The position numbers were made by a program, and so were the translations under genes. The notes beneath the pieces are model-generated. The model was not told the origin of the DNA. It saw only the letters and a program-made list of their open reading frames with translations, and did no database searches. This document shows positions 9,564 to 19,872 of a stretch of 26,739 nucleotides of DNA, piece after piece; position 1 is the first letter of the stretch; each line of letters begins with the position of its first letter. Source of the stretch: Nephromyces sp. MM_2019 (lineage: Eukaryota > Apicomplexa > Aconoidasida > Nephromycida); contig JADHZB010000282.1 in NCBI GenBank assembly GCA_015657535.1, positions 1 to 26,739 of the forward strand, given 5' to 3'.

Positions 9564-11050
9564 TTATAAAACTTTGATTTGAATTCTATTAGAAATACCA
9601 GAAGTAGTGATTTTAATCCAGATACGCAAGGCTTTTTTATTTTGAGCACCGATAAAAACTAGTTCAAAGCTATAAATTCTTTTATCACAATTGTGGCGAC
9701 TACACACCTGATTTGCAATCAAATGGTTGGAAAATATTGAGTTTTCCTCTATTGAAAAAGGCTTTTCGGAGACTACATATAAAAAGATGAAGCTGGTATA
9801 AAAAACAAGAGTCACATTGGATTACATTTTTCGATTCCGAATTCCATCCCATCAGTTTGCAGAAAATCTCTATTTATAGTTATTTGTATGAGAATTTTTA
9901 GAGTTACTTATAGAACATTACTTTAGCGCTTGATGAATACAACAAAGTGATACTCCATCAGCCTGCAAGGGCATTGAATTAGCAAAACGTGCGAGATAAA
10001 TGAATGCAAAGCTCTCTTCCTTTTCTCCTTCTATCCTTTCTACTAAATTGAAGCTTATATTTACAATATGATTATATGTGGATTTTGAGTCAACAGTGTG
10101 GGCTATGCAAAATTCTGAATTCAGAAATGTCCTTGAAATCTTATATTTGATTTCACAATCTATCCATAATTTGGTTTCTTCATTTGGGTAAAGATTCTTC
10201 AAACAATAATTGAACTATAAATTAATAAAGTCTATGCTGCTATAAGCAATTCTAAAAAATCACCTTAGAATTGAATATACTACATAGGCCAATATATGCA
10301 CACATTTTTTCATAACAAAATTCTCCTGTCGCGGCAACCTATTTTTAAACATATTCGAGTGTTCGTTTTCAATTATTTCAGCTTTACTAAGGAAATTTGA
10401 GTTGTCCACTTGCATGGCTTTTCCAGATATTTCTCAAAATTGGTAACCTCGATCTGATTTTCTAGCCCAGTTCTTAACCAAAAACTCCAGTATTCCCCCA
10501 TTTTCATCCTTCAAAATTGTTTTACTTGACAACTTCATAATGAAACATATATTACCTCATTTTTACATTGATGCCACTAGTGGAAAAATTTTCTGAATAA
10601 AAAAGAATCTGAAATTGTATTATATGATAATCATGGAATTTAGCTTAGGACACTCACAGATTTTAGCCCTACACCGAATCTTCCACATCTATAATTGCCC
10701 AATTTTTTAGCACTTTTTGAACTACCAAACACTAGCCCCAAACTTTCAACAGAATCGCACGAAATTCCCTTTCCAGTATCTTTGCAAGAAATTAGGCAAT
10801 GATTCTCGGACCCCTTTGTGATCGATATCTCAATTTCACAGGGACCAGACATAGGGTCTGTAGACTCTTGATCCCTACATGAGTCTATGGAGTTGTCAAA
10901 GAGCTCTTTCATAATCATGAATTGGCCATTTTTCTCATTGAACCCAGTTAGAGCGAGGTCTAATTAAATATTTTAGCATTAAATATTCTTAATGTATTTT
11001 AGAAGCTCACTTTCTTTTATAAAATTCGTGCTAGTATTAATTTTATCCAT
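9564..11050 (-). CDS. Top6B-like (topoisomerase VI subunit B / Spo11-partner type) GHKL ATPase
   Basis: The start MDKINTSTNF is at 11050, exon 1 is 11011-11050 and exon 2 is 10658-10959. All three GHKL ATP-site boxes are present: KELFDNSIDSC (Glu32, Asn36), CKDTGKGIS (Asp74, Gly76, Gly78) and CGRFGVGLKS (Gly106-Lys113). Downstream, ARFANSMPLQ with following residues matches the Top6B transducer RFANRxPL region, which separates this from MORC, Hsp90, MutL and histidine kinases. Top6B dimerises on ATP binding and activates the Top6A/Spo11 cleavage subunit; Plasmodium species carry an annotated homologue. The middle part (EYWSFWLRTGLENQIEVTN, then VAATGEFCYEKM, then the exon at 9918-10230) joins in phase. 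The exon after GVGLKS needs a weaker GTGTCC donor, and the C-terminal exons (after KDFLQTDGMEFGIEK) are tentative. The stop is assigned at 9564. It probably acts in meiotic double-strand break formation or in DNA decatenation. Confidence 0.68.
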
Positions 11051-11344
11051 TACTTTTACAACTGAAAATTGCTTGTAGAACAATGAAATTATAAAAAATT
11101 TAGAAAGTTATTATTAAAAATTGTTTCTTAATGGTTTTTAGCATATCTTTTATCAAATTTAACAATCGAGATAATGTAATTACACCTCTCCGAAAGGATA
11201 AAATTAGAGAAATTTATTTTGTACTCAGAACTATTTAATTTTAACTAGAATTGCAAGCTAAATTATTTCTTTCGCTTTGGAACCTCATTCATTAAAGTTG
11301 GCCTATTATTTAGCTTTTACATTATTTATACAAGTTGTTATGAT

Positions 11345-14300
11345 TTACAAATTCTCGAACAGAAGCCTTGCCAACAGGCCGGCCAAGCGTCCTAAGAACA
11401 TACACGCTTTTGATTTCTCTTTAAGGTGATAGTAATAATTATTTAACCTCAAGGACTTTTTATTTAATTCTTTATACTTTACAGAACTTATAATAATTGC
11501 TTGGATATTAGTATGACAATGCTCGAACTGATTTACAATTTCTAATTTCAGATTCAGACTCCCTGTTTTCAAATTTGTAAGACAAACAAAGGCATTGAGA
11601 CAAAGCCCAGTGGGTACCTGATAGTAAAACAATTTATCTGAACTTGGGAACTGATATTCTTACTCAGCATATCTATTATATATTTTTAAGAACAAGTAAT
11701 ATTGATAGAAAGCATTACAAATTTTTCCTTCCTTGCAATTACAACAGTGGCTATTGGGCTATTTTCTGTTTCAAATTGATATCTTGATGACAAAGGATGA
11801 AGATTTTGTATTTTCAATGACATAGCATAACTTTTCCCACTTTCCAAATATCCAAAGTTGAGAGCTTTAGGGCTCAATTTTATGTTTTTACCCTTCTATT
11901 GAAGCCACGTAAACAATTTAAAATTATGTTTTCCAAAGTAGCTTATTATCAAACCCATAAATTCTTTGGGATCGAAGTAGTTGTTTCAATTATCAAATTA
12001 GGCAAAAGTGATGAGCCTACTTGAAGCCATTCATCTTTTTAAATAGATGTAATAATAAAAAGTACTTTTATTTTAAAAGCTTCAAGATTACCTGATGTAG
12101 GTTTTATGCTTTGTAACTCTTTTATTGCATTTCTCTGATCTGGGAAGTTTTTATGTAACACTATCAAGCTTAGTTTAATTTTTTAAAATCACATTTATAA
12201 ATAAAATAATATGAATTTTGAACTTATTGCTTTCAAAAAAGATATGATATGAGTCCGATTAATTTAACTGTAACCTAATATTTGAAGCTTTCTAAGTTTC
12301 AAATCGTCATTCTGATTTTGAGTGCCTTCATTATCAATTTGAATTGGGTCTATTCCTACACAAAGTAGGTCTGGAGGATAACTTAGCTTCTGGATTGATG
12401 GCTGAGGTTTCGGGAGTAAATCATCAGTATCTAAATCCTCATAAGTGACACTGAGATAAGGATTGTTCGCATCATCAGACTTCGATACGATATTGTGATC
12501 GCAAGTCTTTGGATAACCAGAAACACCCAGCTGATCTGTTAAGCTTTCAGCTTTAAAAAAATAGATTTTTTATAAAATCAATACTAGACTAATAAGAAAA
12601 AATTAGTTTTACCATAGTTTTCATCCACTTTATCTGAAATCATGCTGTCCTTGTAACTATTCAAAGAATTTGGAAAGAATAAGGTTCAAAAAATTGTAAT
12701 AAAGTATCTTTTGAATAACTTTTGATCTAACGTATCCTTAGCATCAATACACTTTGAACGAAATTCTTGTTCAGTGTCTCTTAGGTAGCTATCAATGCAC
12801 TTTGTAGGCTTTAAGTGTTTATTTAACATCTCATCATGAAATTTGCAATGATCAAATTTTTCGATCTCGTCAATGACTTGAACATTAAAATTGTTATTTC
12901 CAATATACAACTTTCTGTCACCTGTTTTAGCTGACTTCACTCTGTGATAAGCACTTTCAGTTTTAATAATATCTGGAATATGCAAATTTAACCTGAAACA
13001 TCCAAAATACACTTCTAAAGAGAAATGAGTTTCGAGTGTATTTTAGCTAGTACCAGTGCCTTTGAGGTCCTTGGAATTTATCCTAAATTATAAATTTATC
13101 AATTAAATCTGTTGTCGAAGTAATTTTATATAAAGGTACTACTAACATTAAGCTTCGATTTTTCAATGCTATATGACTCGCTCACAAACTCAGATGCTAA
13201 AATTAATAAGCAAAGCCTAAGTTTGTCAAGAAAAAGTAATGGCTTTTATATTTACCTTTTCTTTCTGTAGAAAATAGATTAAATGGTTGACTAATATCAT
13301 TGTCTTCAAGCTTCGTTGGGTCAGATAAGCTATATATATTCCCGATGTTTTTTTGAAGTTTGATATAGGTATTCATAGTCTAACCGTGGCGAGGCTATTT
13401 CTTCCATTTGTAGATTGTGTAAATGAACTATCACTAATCTCATTTCATCAATGCTGCTATTATTTGTATTGATTTTAGCTCTAAGCCCACTACTTCCTAT
13501 TGAGTTATCTTCAAAAGTAAGTTGTGGGTCACCAAATGGGTTTACATTTTTCATAGTAAAACTACAAGAAACCTAATAGTGTAAAAATTTGTAATAGCTA
13601 TAACTTATCTTACCAGATTTCAGAGTTGTTTTCCAGCCCACAAAACTTTAATTTTCCTTTTTCAAAATAAAAACACAAGTCATGATTATTGAGATGCTTT
13701 ATTCCTGTAGTGTGAAAAAATTGCTAGTTGAAAGATCATATTAAAGTCAATAATAATTACTCTCAAAAGAGCTTGTTGCATAAGTGTCTTGGCCTAATGA
13801 AATTCTCTGAAAATTTTATAATAATCAACCAAAAGGTAAACTTAGCAGTCATGTAATGTTATGAACCTTTTCTCCAGGATAAAACGAAAGTGAATAATCA
13901 TTTGGATGATTAAAATGAATGCTGCATGTGGGTATTTGAATATAGTTCAAATTAAGCACTATGTTATCAAGGTTACCTGAGATTTTGTCCACTAGAAAAT
14001 ATTCTTAGTTTCGCATCATTAAATAGATTTACTTCAATATACTCTTCTCCAAAACGCCCACCTTTTAATTCTTTTCGAATCGAATAACGTTGAGTTGCAC
14101 CAAAAGTATCTAGGTCAAATTGTAAAATATTTCTTTTGGATGAATAATCACATAAGGCTTTCCATTTTACCTGAGTAGCTGCATTCATTCCCATTATAGT
14201 ACGAAGGTGTTATCTATAAAAAATATTAGGATCGATTTTGCTTAACACTTATTTTGGTGAAAAATTTAAATAAGAAGTTGTTAATAGGAATAAACACTCT

Positions 14301-17300
14301 AATAGATTTTTTCACTTAGGCCCTGGCTATAAAATTTAACATACCTGACAAATCATTGGGTCAAATTGTAAAACATGCAAATCATCTTGATCCTGAGGAT
14401 CTTTAACTGAAGTATTAAAAATTACGTAAAATTCCAGAAGCTAATGTAACCCTCGGTTATAATCTTTCAATACATACCATTTGTATCCACTTCATAACAA
14501 ATGAAATCCAGCCCTTTGAGAGAAGTTTTAAAAATAGCCTTCTAGGTAAATATTATTAAAATTTGCTATAACTGAGACGTCAATAAGTATATATTTCAAT
14601 ATTACTTTTTGACTCCATAGCGCTTTATTTTCATTCCTGATACAGTTTATAAAACATCATAATTTTGATACAAATTTGTAACAAGACTTTTTTTCTGTAA
14701 GCATTTAAAACTTTTACACCTTAAGATTAAAATGTGAACTCAAATTATAAAAACCTACCGAGAATAATTGAAAAGCGCAACATTATGACGGGCTTCAGGA
14801 TCTGCATTTTGCCTATACATCAACTTTAGTAAATATTTTTCTCCTATAAACAAAACAAGGATGGATTATAACAACTTATCCCACTTTTCAATGTAAATTC
14901 CACTTTACACCATTTGGATTTGTATATGACAAGTAATATTCCTGATTTGCTTTTTTATCGTAAAATGAATTGACATAGCTTTGGATAATAAATTGGGAAT
15001 TGTTAGGAAACTTCACATATGCTAGACGGGATGGGTCTGGGTTGCATTTGCTACTAGCTTTGATAGTTGTAATAACTTAATTTTAGTTTTTTATATTAAA
15101 AGCTTTTTCCTCATACCCTGCTCCTTTTCACTCTTGAGATTAAATCCAAGAATGAGATTCTTATAATAAATTGTCCTGGAAATCCATTTAAATCTAGGTT
15201 CATTGGTATTTTGATGCACCGGAAACTCTTGAACGCTTTCTTTTAATGACTGAATTCGTAAGTTAAAGAAACATCCAGTAGGCTATAATTTTCTCTTATT
15301 CTACTACAGGACCCTGTTCGAATGGGTATTTAACTCGCCTTTATGATAGGTATTGTCTTTTTAGAGCTTTTATACCCTATATAATACTCTTTTTCTTCTA
15401 TTTTTAAATATTTCGAGTATCTAAAAGTTTTTACATTAGATCTCATATGACCATGCTTTTTGTTTTGCAGATTGTATAGAATTTTATCTTGTGTGCTTTT
15501 ATCAAAATTATAATCAATATCGATATATGAATCGATCCATTCTCTAAAAGTTGGTACACCAAACTCCTGATCTGGTTTCCACTCGCTTTCAAAACTAAAC
15601 ACCTCATCATTTCTATGTAACTTATTTATAACACTGTCAATTAAAAAAGTATTTTTGAAATATCTAGCTCTTTACCTTGGATTGAAAACTAGAAAAATTG
15701 AATTCAAATACGGTATATAGCTTGAAATTAATATTTGTTCATTCTGAAAATAATTTTCCAGTAAAAATAGGGCATCATCATGCCTGAATTGCTTATTAGC
15801 CCTCGTTTTAGGTGATAAGATTGATTTTGGCAAATTGAAACCTTTTTTCAGAATTAACTTTTCGAAGAATTTCAGGTAAATTTCATTGCGCGCAAATTCA
15901 GGAAAATAATTTAGCTTTATATTGCTGAAGCAGTTTTTATGACACATAGATGTCATATATACTGAAACATCTAAGCGAAATTTTGTTACTAACACAGGAT
16001 TTGGTCCTTTTAATCCTTTGCACTTAGCAATTATTTTTTTATAAACCCCGATTATGCTTGATTCTGCAATTGATTTGATAGATGTACTAGCCTCATCACA
16101 ATGCATCAAAAACTGAGCTTTATATAACTGCTTTAAATTCTCAGCCAAGTTCTCGTCTAACCTTTATGAATTCAAAATAAAAACAGGAATCATGAAATTT
16201 AAATGAGAGCTCAAATTTGAACTAACATTGCTCTTTTGGACCCTTTATTACTGTTTCCCTTGTTTAGGAATTATTAAATTTTGGTTTAATATAAGAATTA
16301 AAACATTTAGAAGATTTATTGATTATAGGTATTGATTTATCTCCAACTGAGTGTTTATTTAGGCTAGAAAAATTGCTTTAAGGTAAAGCTAATTCATTTT
16401 TTACCTTTTCGTAACCCTTGAAAATGGAATATTGGTCCCTCATAGAACTATGGGAGACCTTGGGGGTAATGGGATTGCTTTTAGCTAAGTAATCTTGGGT
16501 AGGCTCCAAATCATTTCTGAAGAGTTATAAAATTATTTGGGTCTCCTTCTAATTGCTAAAGTCTTGCTAAACTAAGGCATAATCAAATATAAAACGTCCG
16601 AAAGAGTCTCATATCCATACCCGTGATTCCCTTCCAATTCAAGTTTATAGATAACTTCCCATAAAAAAGAATAAATTGGATTGTTTTTGAAGCCTTTATC
16701 AACATATTTAGGTAACCTAACATAGAAAATGAAATAATTTCTTATATGATGCTATTTTTTGGAATCTATTTGTATACCAAAATTGTGGCTGTTTACTCTC
16801 TTTTGTAATACTTCCAGGTTCAATTTTATAAAACTTTGTATCTTCAAAGAACTCCCAAAATTTATTTCTTAATTTAGCATAATAGTGAGCCAAATTAAAT
16901 AGGAGTCTTACTATTTCATCTGGTGTATACCTTATGAGAATTGAGATACATATTAGCTCTCTTATTAAAAGAGATGATTTCATATTTTACAAATAATTAA
17001 AAATTAAATATTTACTATTGCTAAACATAGAAATGGGTCATCTTAGCAACTCTAAAATTGGTTTGTTGCAAAATTTTTCAAAAACTTATGTGAATTTTTG
17101 GTCATAAAATCAATTACTCGGGCACTAATTCCAAAGAAGCAATCGGTGCATGTGCAATTGGGTTGCTAAAAGTGCTATTATTAATTTTATCCAAGAGGAT
17201 TTGAATAGGCTCCGGCGTTTCACTCAAATGGTTTCGAGACTCCGGACAAACATTTTTAATATGTACAAAACCACCAAAAAAGTCAAAGTTTAAAAGATCA

Positions 17301-18320
17301 AGTAGCTCCAAAAAATTAGAAGTCCAATTAAAATCGATTAAGATTAATAAAAAATCGAGACTATTTTCACTTTTATCGTTTGGTGATTTTTCATAATGGG
17401 AACTCGGCATCAATGAACTGACTGAAGTATTGTGTTTTTTTTTCTTCCCATCATTTTTATTCATGTGTCTGTTAAGTAGCTCTTTTTTTATCTCATTAGT
17501 ACGTTTTATGTGAGCGGCATTTTTCCACTCTTGTTGTAATTCAGTTATAAACTTTGCATATTGCATCTCCTAATACAATTAAACGTACTTTAAATTTGAT
17601 GAAAACAATAATTTTAAATTGACTTGGTTAAGAATCATTATTGAAATATACCTGAAACTCCACTTTTGTTTCATTATTTAACTCTTGATTCTTTTCATTT
17701 TGATAACTTTGGATAATTTCCGGAGTTAATATAACTAGCTTCAATTTGTTATTCTTTATGAATTAGTAATTAAAAAGGGATAAAGCATAGCGCATAATTT
17801 TATATTAACATTAAGTAAGAGTAATATCATTTCTTGGTAAACAACTCAAAGCGATTAAAAAAGCACATCAGTAAATTAAGTAGGATCGAGATAATAAAAA
17901 ACATGATAATACAATTTTGCTTACCTTTAAGTCATCAAGCCACAAATCATGGTGGTTATTCTGCTGATTAAAATCATTTTCTTTCGTAGATCTTTTAATA
18001 TGATCGAGGTTTTGTAGCTCTACTAATCTATTCAACACTTGTTTGATTTTTAATGGTTTCCCGAAATTAAACTCTGAACTTTTTTTCGTAGAAGAAGTAT
18101 TATTATCACTCAGAGCTGTAACTAGTGGGGTATAACTTATAGGAAACTCAATTTGCTGCTTTACTGTTGTTCCTTTGTCAATTATGATTGATATAGTTAT
18201 ACAATTTACTTGAATCTCTGGGATTTCAAGACTAGGAAGAATATCTTCGTCAAAAGTTGGTTTTAAGCTTGGGTTGACAATTTCATGTATAATTTCTAGG
18301 GATTCATTAATACTTCCCAT
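11345..18320 (-). CDS. Large multi-exon axonemal-type protein, SPAG17/PF6-like (tentative)
   Basis: About 20 exons joined by small introns give well over 1,000 residues. The start MGSINESLEI is at 18320. Next come a Lys/Asn-rich part and a P-loop-family-like strand/helix segment (LDFLLILIDFNW...FLELLDLLNFDFFGGFVHI). A helical central part covers 15672-16983. It continues as FREWIDSYIDIDYNFD, PTGCFFNLRIQSL, PSRLAYVKFPNNSQFIIQSY, YLSYTNPNGEKYLLKLMY, YIEVNLFNDAKLRIFSSGQN and IHFNHPNDYSLSFYPGEK. These repeated 'polar strand + NPNG' units resemble the beta-rich repeats of SPAG17. Near the end, SPKALNFGYLESGKSYAMSL is a PapD/ASH-type domain like the SPAG17 C-terminus, followed by FYYQVPTGLCLNAF. 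SPAG17/PF6 belongs to the central-pair C1a projection of motile flagella. Other ASH-domain ciliary proteins (CFAP or Hydin class) remain possible. One intron appears to be GC-AG, and exon joins near 16100-16700 and 12000-13300 are incomplete. Confidence 0.55.
15283..15338 (-). other. Probable GC-AG intron
   Basis: The exon ending in PIIK is followed by AAG|GCGAGT, a GTGAGT-type donor with T to C at position 2, and the acceptor is ATTATAG. Removing these 56 bases keeps phase 0 into PTGCFFNLRI. The nearest GT donor (GTTAAA) breaks the downstream frame. Confidence 0.45.
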
Positions 18321-19001
18321 TTTTTTCTTAGTTTGAAAACTTCCTTATAATTATTCCCACTCAATAATTGAGACTTGAAGCTTAAAATCTTTGATTTACC
18401 TTTCAAAGAATTACAAAATCCACTTCATTTCATTTCATTTACAGAGACATCTTGTTGCATTGCATACCTAAAAATTCCGACAATAGTTTGTATTTCTACT
18501 AATTAATATCCTATTTTAACAAGAAAAGCACTTTATTTTAGGAAGTTATGAGGCTCTATTTTCTAATTTAAGCCACTTACAGATCTGCTATTCAGAATAA
18601 TCATAAAATAATTTCTTAGATAGTTTATTTTTTCAATATAAACAAAGTGTAGATTAATACACAAAGATATCGTATTAATGTTTCAAAATCTTAAAAATTC
18701 ACTATTAAAGAAAATATCTTTTTTTAATGTATTTAATTTGAGATATTCATAAACTTTATTAGTTTGTTTTTGTTATTATGCAAATATGGATCAGAATTGA
18801 ATTTAAGCTATAAAATTTTTCCTGATATTTTAAAAGGAATATAAAGTAATATAAATAAAATTGGATTGCTCCAAGAATTAAATAATAATAAAATTCTCAC
18901 TGAATAGACAAAGTATTTAAGTTTTAATAATCTATAAAGTTTCATTGGGATATCAAAAACAATTTTGTAATTGAAGCTTCAATTACAAAATTGAAATTGT
19001 G
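18321..19001. other. AT-rich intergenic spacer upstream of the large axonemal-type gene
   Basis: No coding frame is visible on either strand. The spacer contains the 5' flank of the gene starting at 18320 and the long perfect palindrome at 18960-18993. Confidence 0.5.
18960..18993. repeat. Perfect 34-bp palindrome without a loop
   Basis: Two 17-base arms meet at AAGCTT, so the sequence equals its own reverse complement across all 34 bases (left arm CAATTTTGTAATTGAAG). The next flanking bases (A and A) break the symmetry. It can form a cruciform in DNA or a hairpin in RNA from either strand. It lies between the decayed reading frames ending at about 19002 and the start of the gene at 18320. 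Confidence 0.95.
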
Positions 19002-19872
19002 TTAATCTACAAAAATTCTTATTGGCTGGAAATTATCATAAGAGAGTTGTATGATAAAATTTTAATCAACAAAGTCATTTATCCTTGGTTTTGGGAGGAC
19101 TATTTTGCAATTAGGATTTCTCGTGCGGGTGTGTTGTTATATTGAAGAGCATTGTCCAGCGCTCTTAATAAATTCAGTGAACTTAGTAATTTTTAACAGA
19201 ATTTTTGTCTGGTTTAAGGATTCTTCAGTTGAGTTATTTTCCCTAGATATATAGATGAGGTATGAATCTTAAGTTAGAACGTTTTGAGTAGTGCTTTTGA
19301 ATTTATGCGTTTGCCTTAGGCTTGAGTTCGACTTTATGCTATGACCTGTTTTCAGTGAAAGGATTAAGTTTGAGATTATTGACTAAGAAGAGGGGATATA
19401 GTATATGCTCATTTTCTCTGAGTACTGAGAATTGATAGTATTTTCTGTTTTAAGGCTTTCATCCCCACTATTGCTTTTTTCTGGTTCAGATGTGTTACGC
19501 TTGTCACTTGTCATACTTTTCGAGCTGAATATCGGAAATTCCTTATCAGCAAATTTTAAATCATAATTTCTATTTTGTTGCTCATCCTGGGTTGGTGGTT
19601 ATTCCGGAGAGTTAAATTCTGTATATGGTTTCACCTGATTTTGGATTTATTGTTTCCATAGAATCGACTCTTGAGCTTTGAAATTTATCAAATGTCTAAT
19701 ATTGGCTTTCTGGGTAGTAATTTGAAGGGATGTCAGCAAAAAATAAATCCTCCATCTTTTGGTCTTTGGTAGCAATAAAATTATGGAAAATAAAAGCATC
19801 TTTGGGATTAGTGGTATTAGTTATTATATTAAATTGGTTTAATACAGATATATTGTATTGCATTTGGCTACC
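19002..19872 (-). pseudogene. Decayed or interrupted 3' coding extension with in-frame TAA/TAG
   Basis: Directly after the TAA at 19873-19875 the same frame stays protein-like (GSQMQYNISVLNQFN, DAFIFHNFIATKDQ, MEDLFFADIPSNYYPESQY), broken by TAG at 19696-19698. After a one-base frame change near 19640 a new frame (VKPYTEFNSPE, TAA at 19599-19601, PPTQDEQQNRNYDLKF, ending at TAG 19383-19385) continues. Further down, at 19002-19255, an 80-codon frame (ISRENNSTEESLNQTK, then KIVLPKPRINDFVD) has only two TAA codons before its end. Stops are much rarer than expected in DNA this AT-rich. The interruptions are TAA or TAG, often where Gln would fit. Decay of CAA/CAG codons is the simplest reading. 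Missed introns, readthrough or assembly errors are alternatives. Confidence 0.45.

Noticed and set aside
10495..10535. Alternative frame DENGGILEFLVKNWARK and a 15-nt intron after it in the Top6B-like gene
   Set aside because: The competing frame EYWSFWLRTGLENQIEVTN is longer and joins in phase to the downstream exons without a 15-nt intron.
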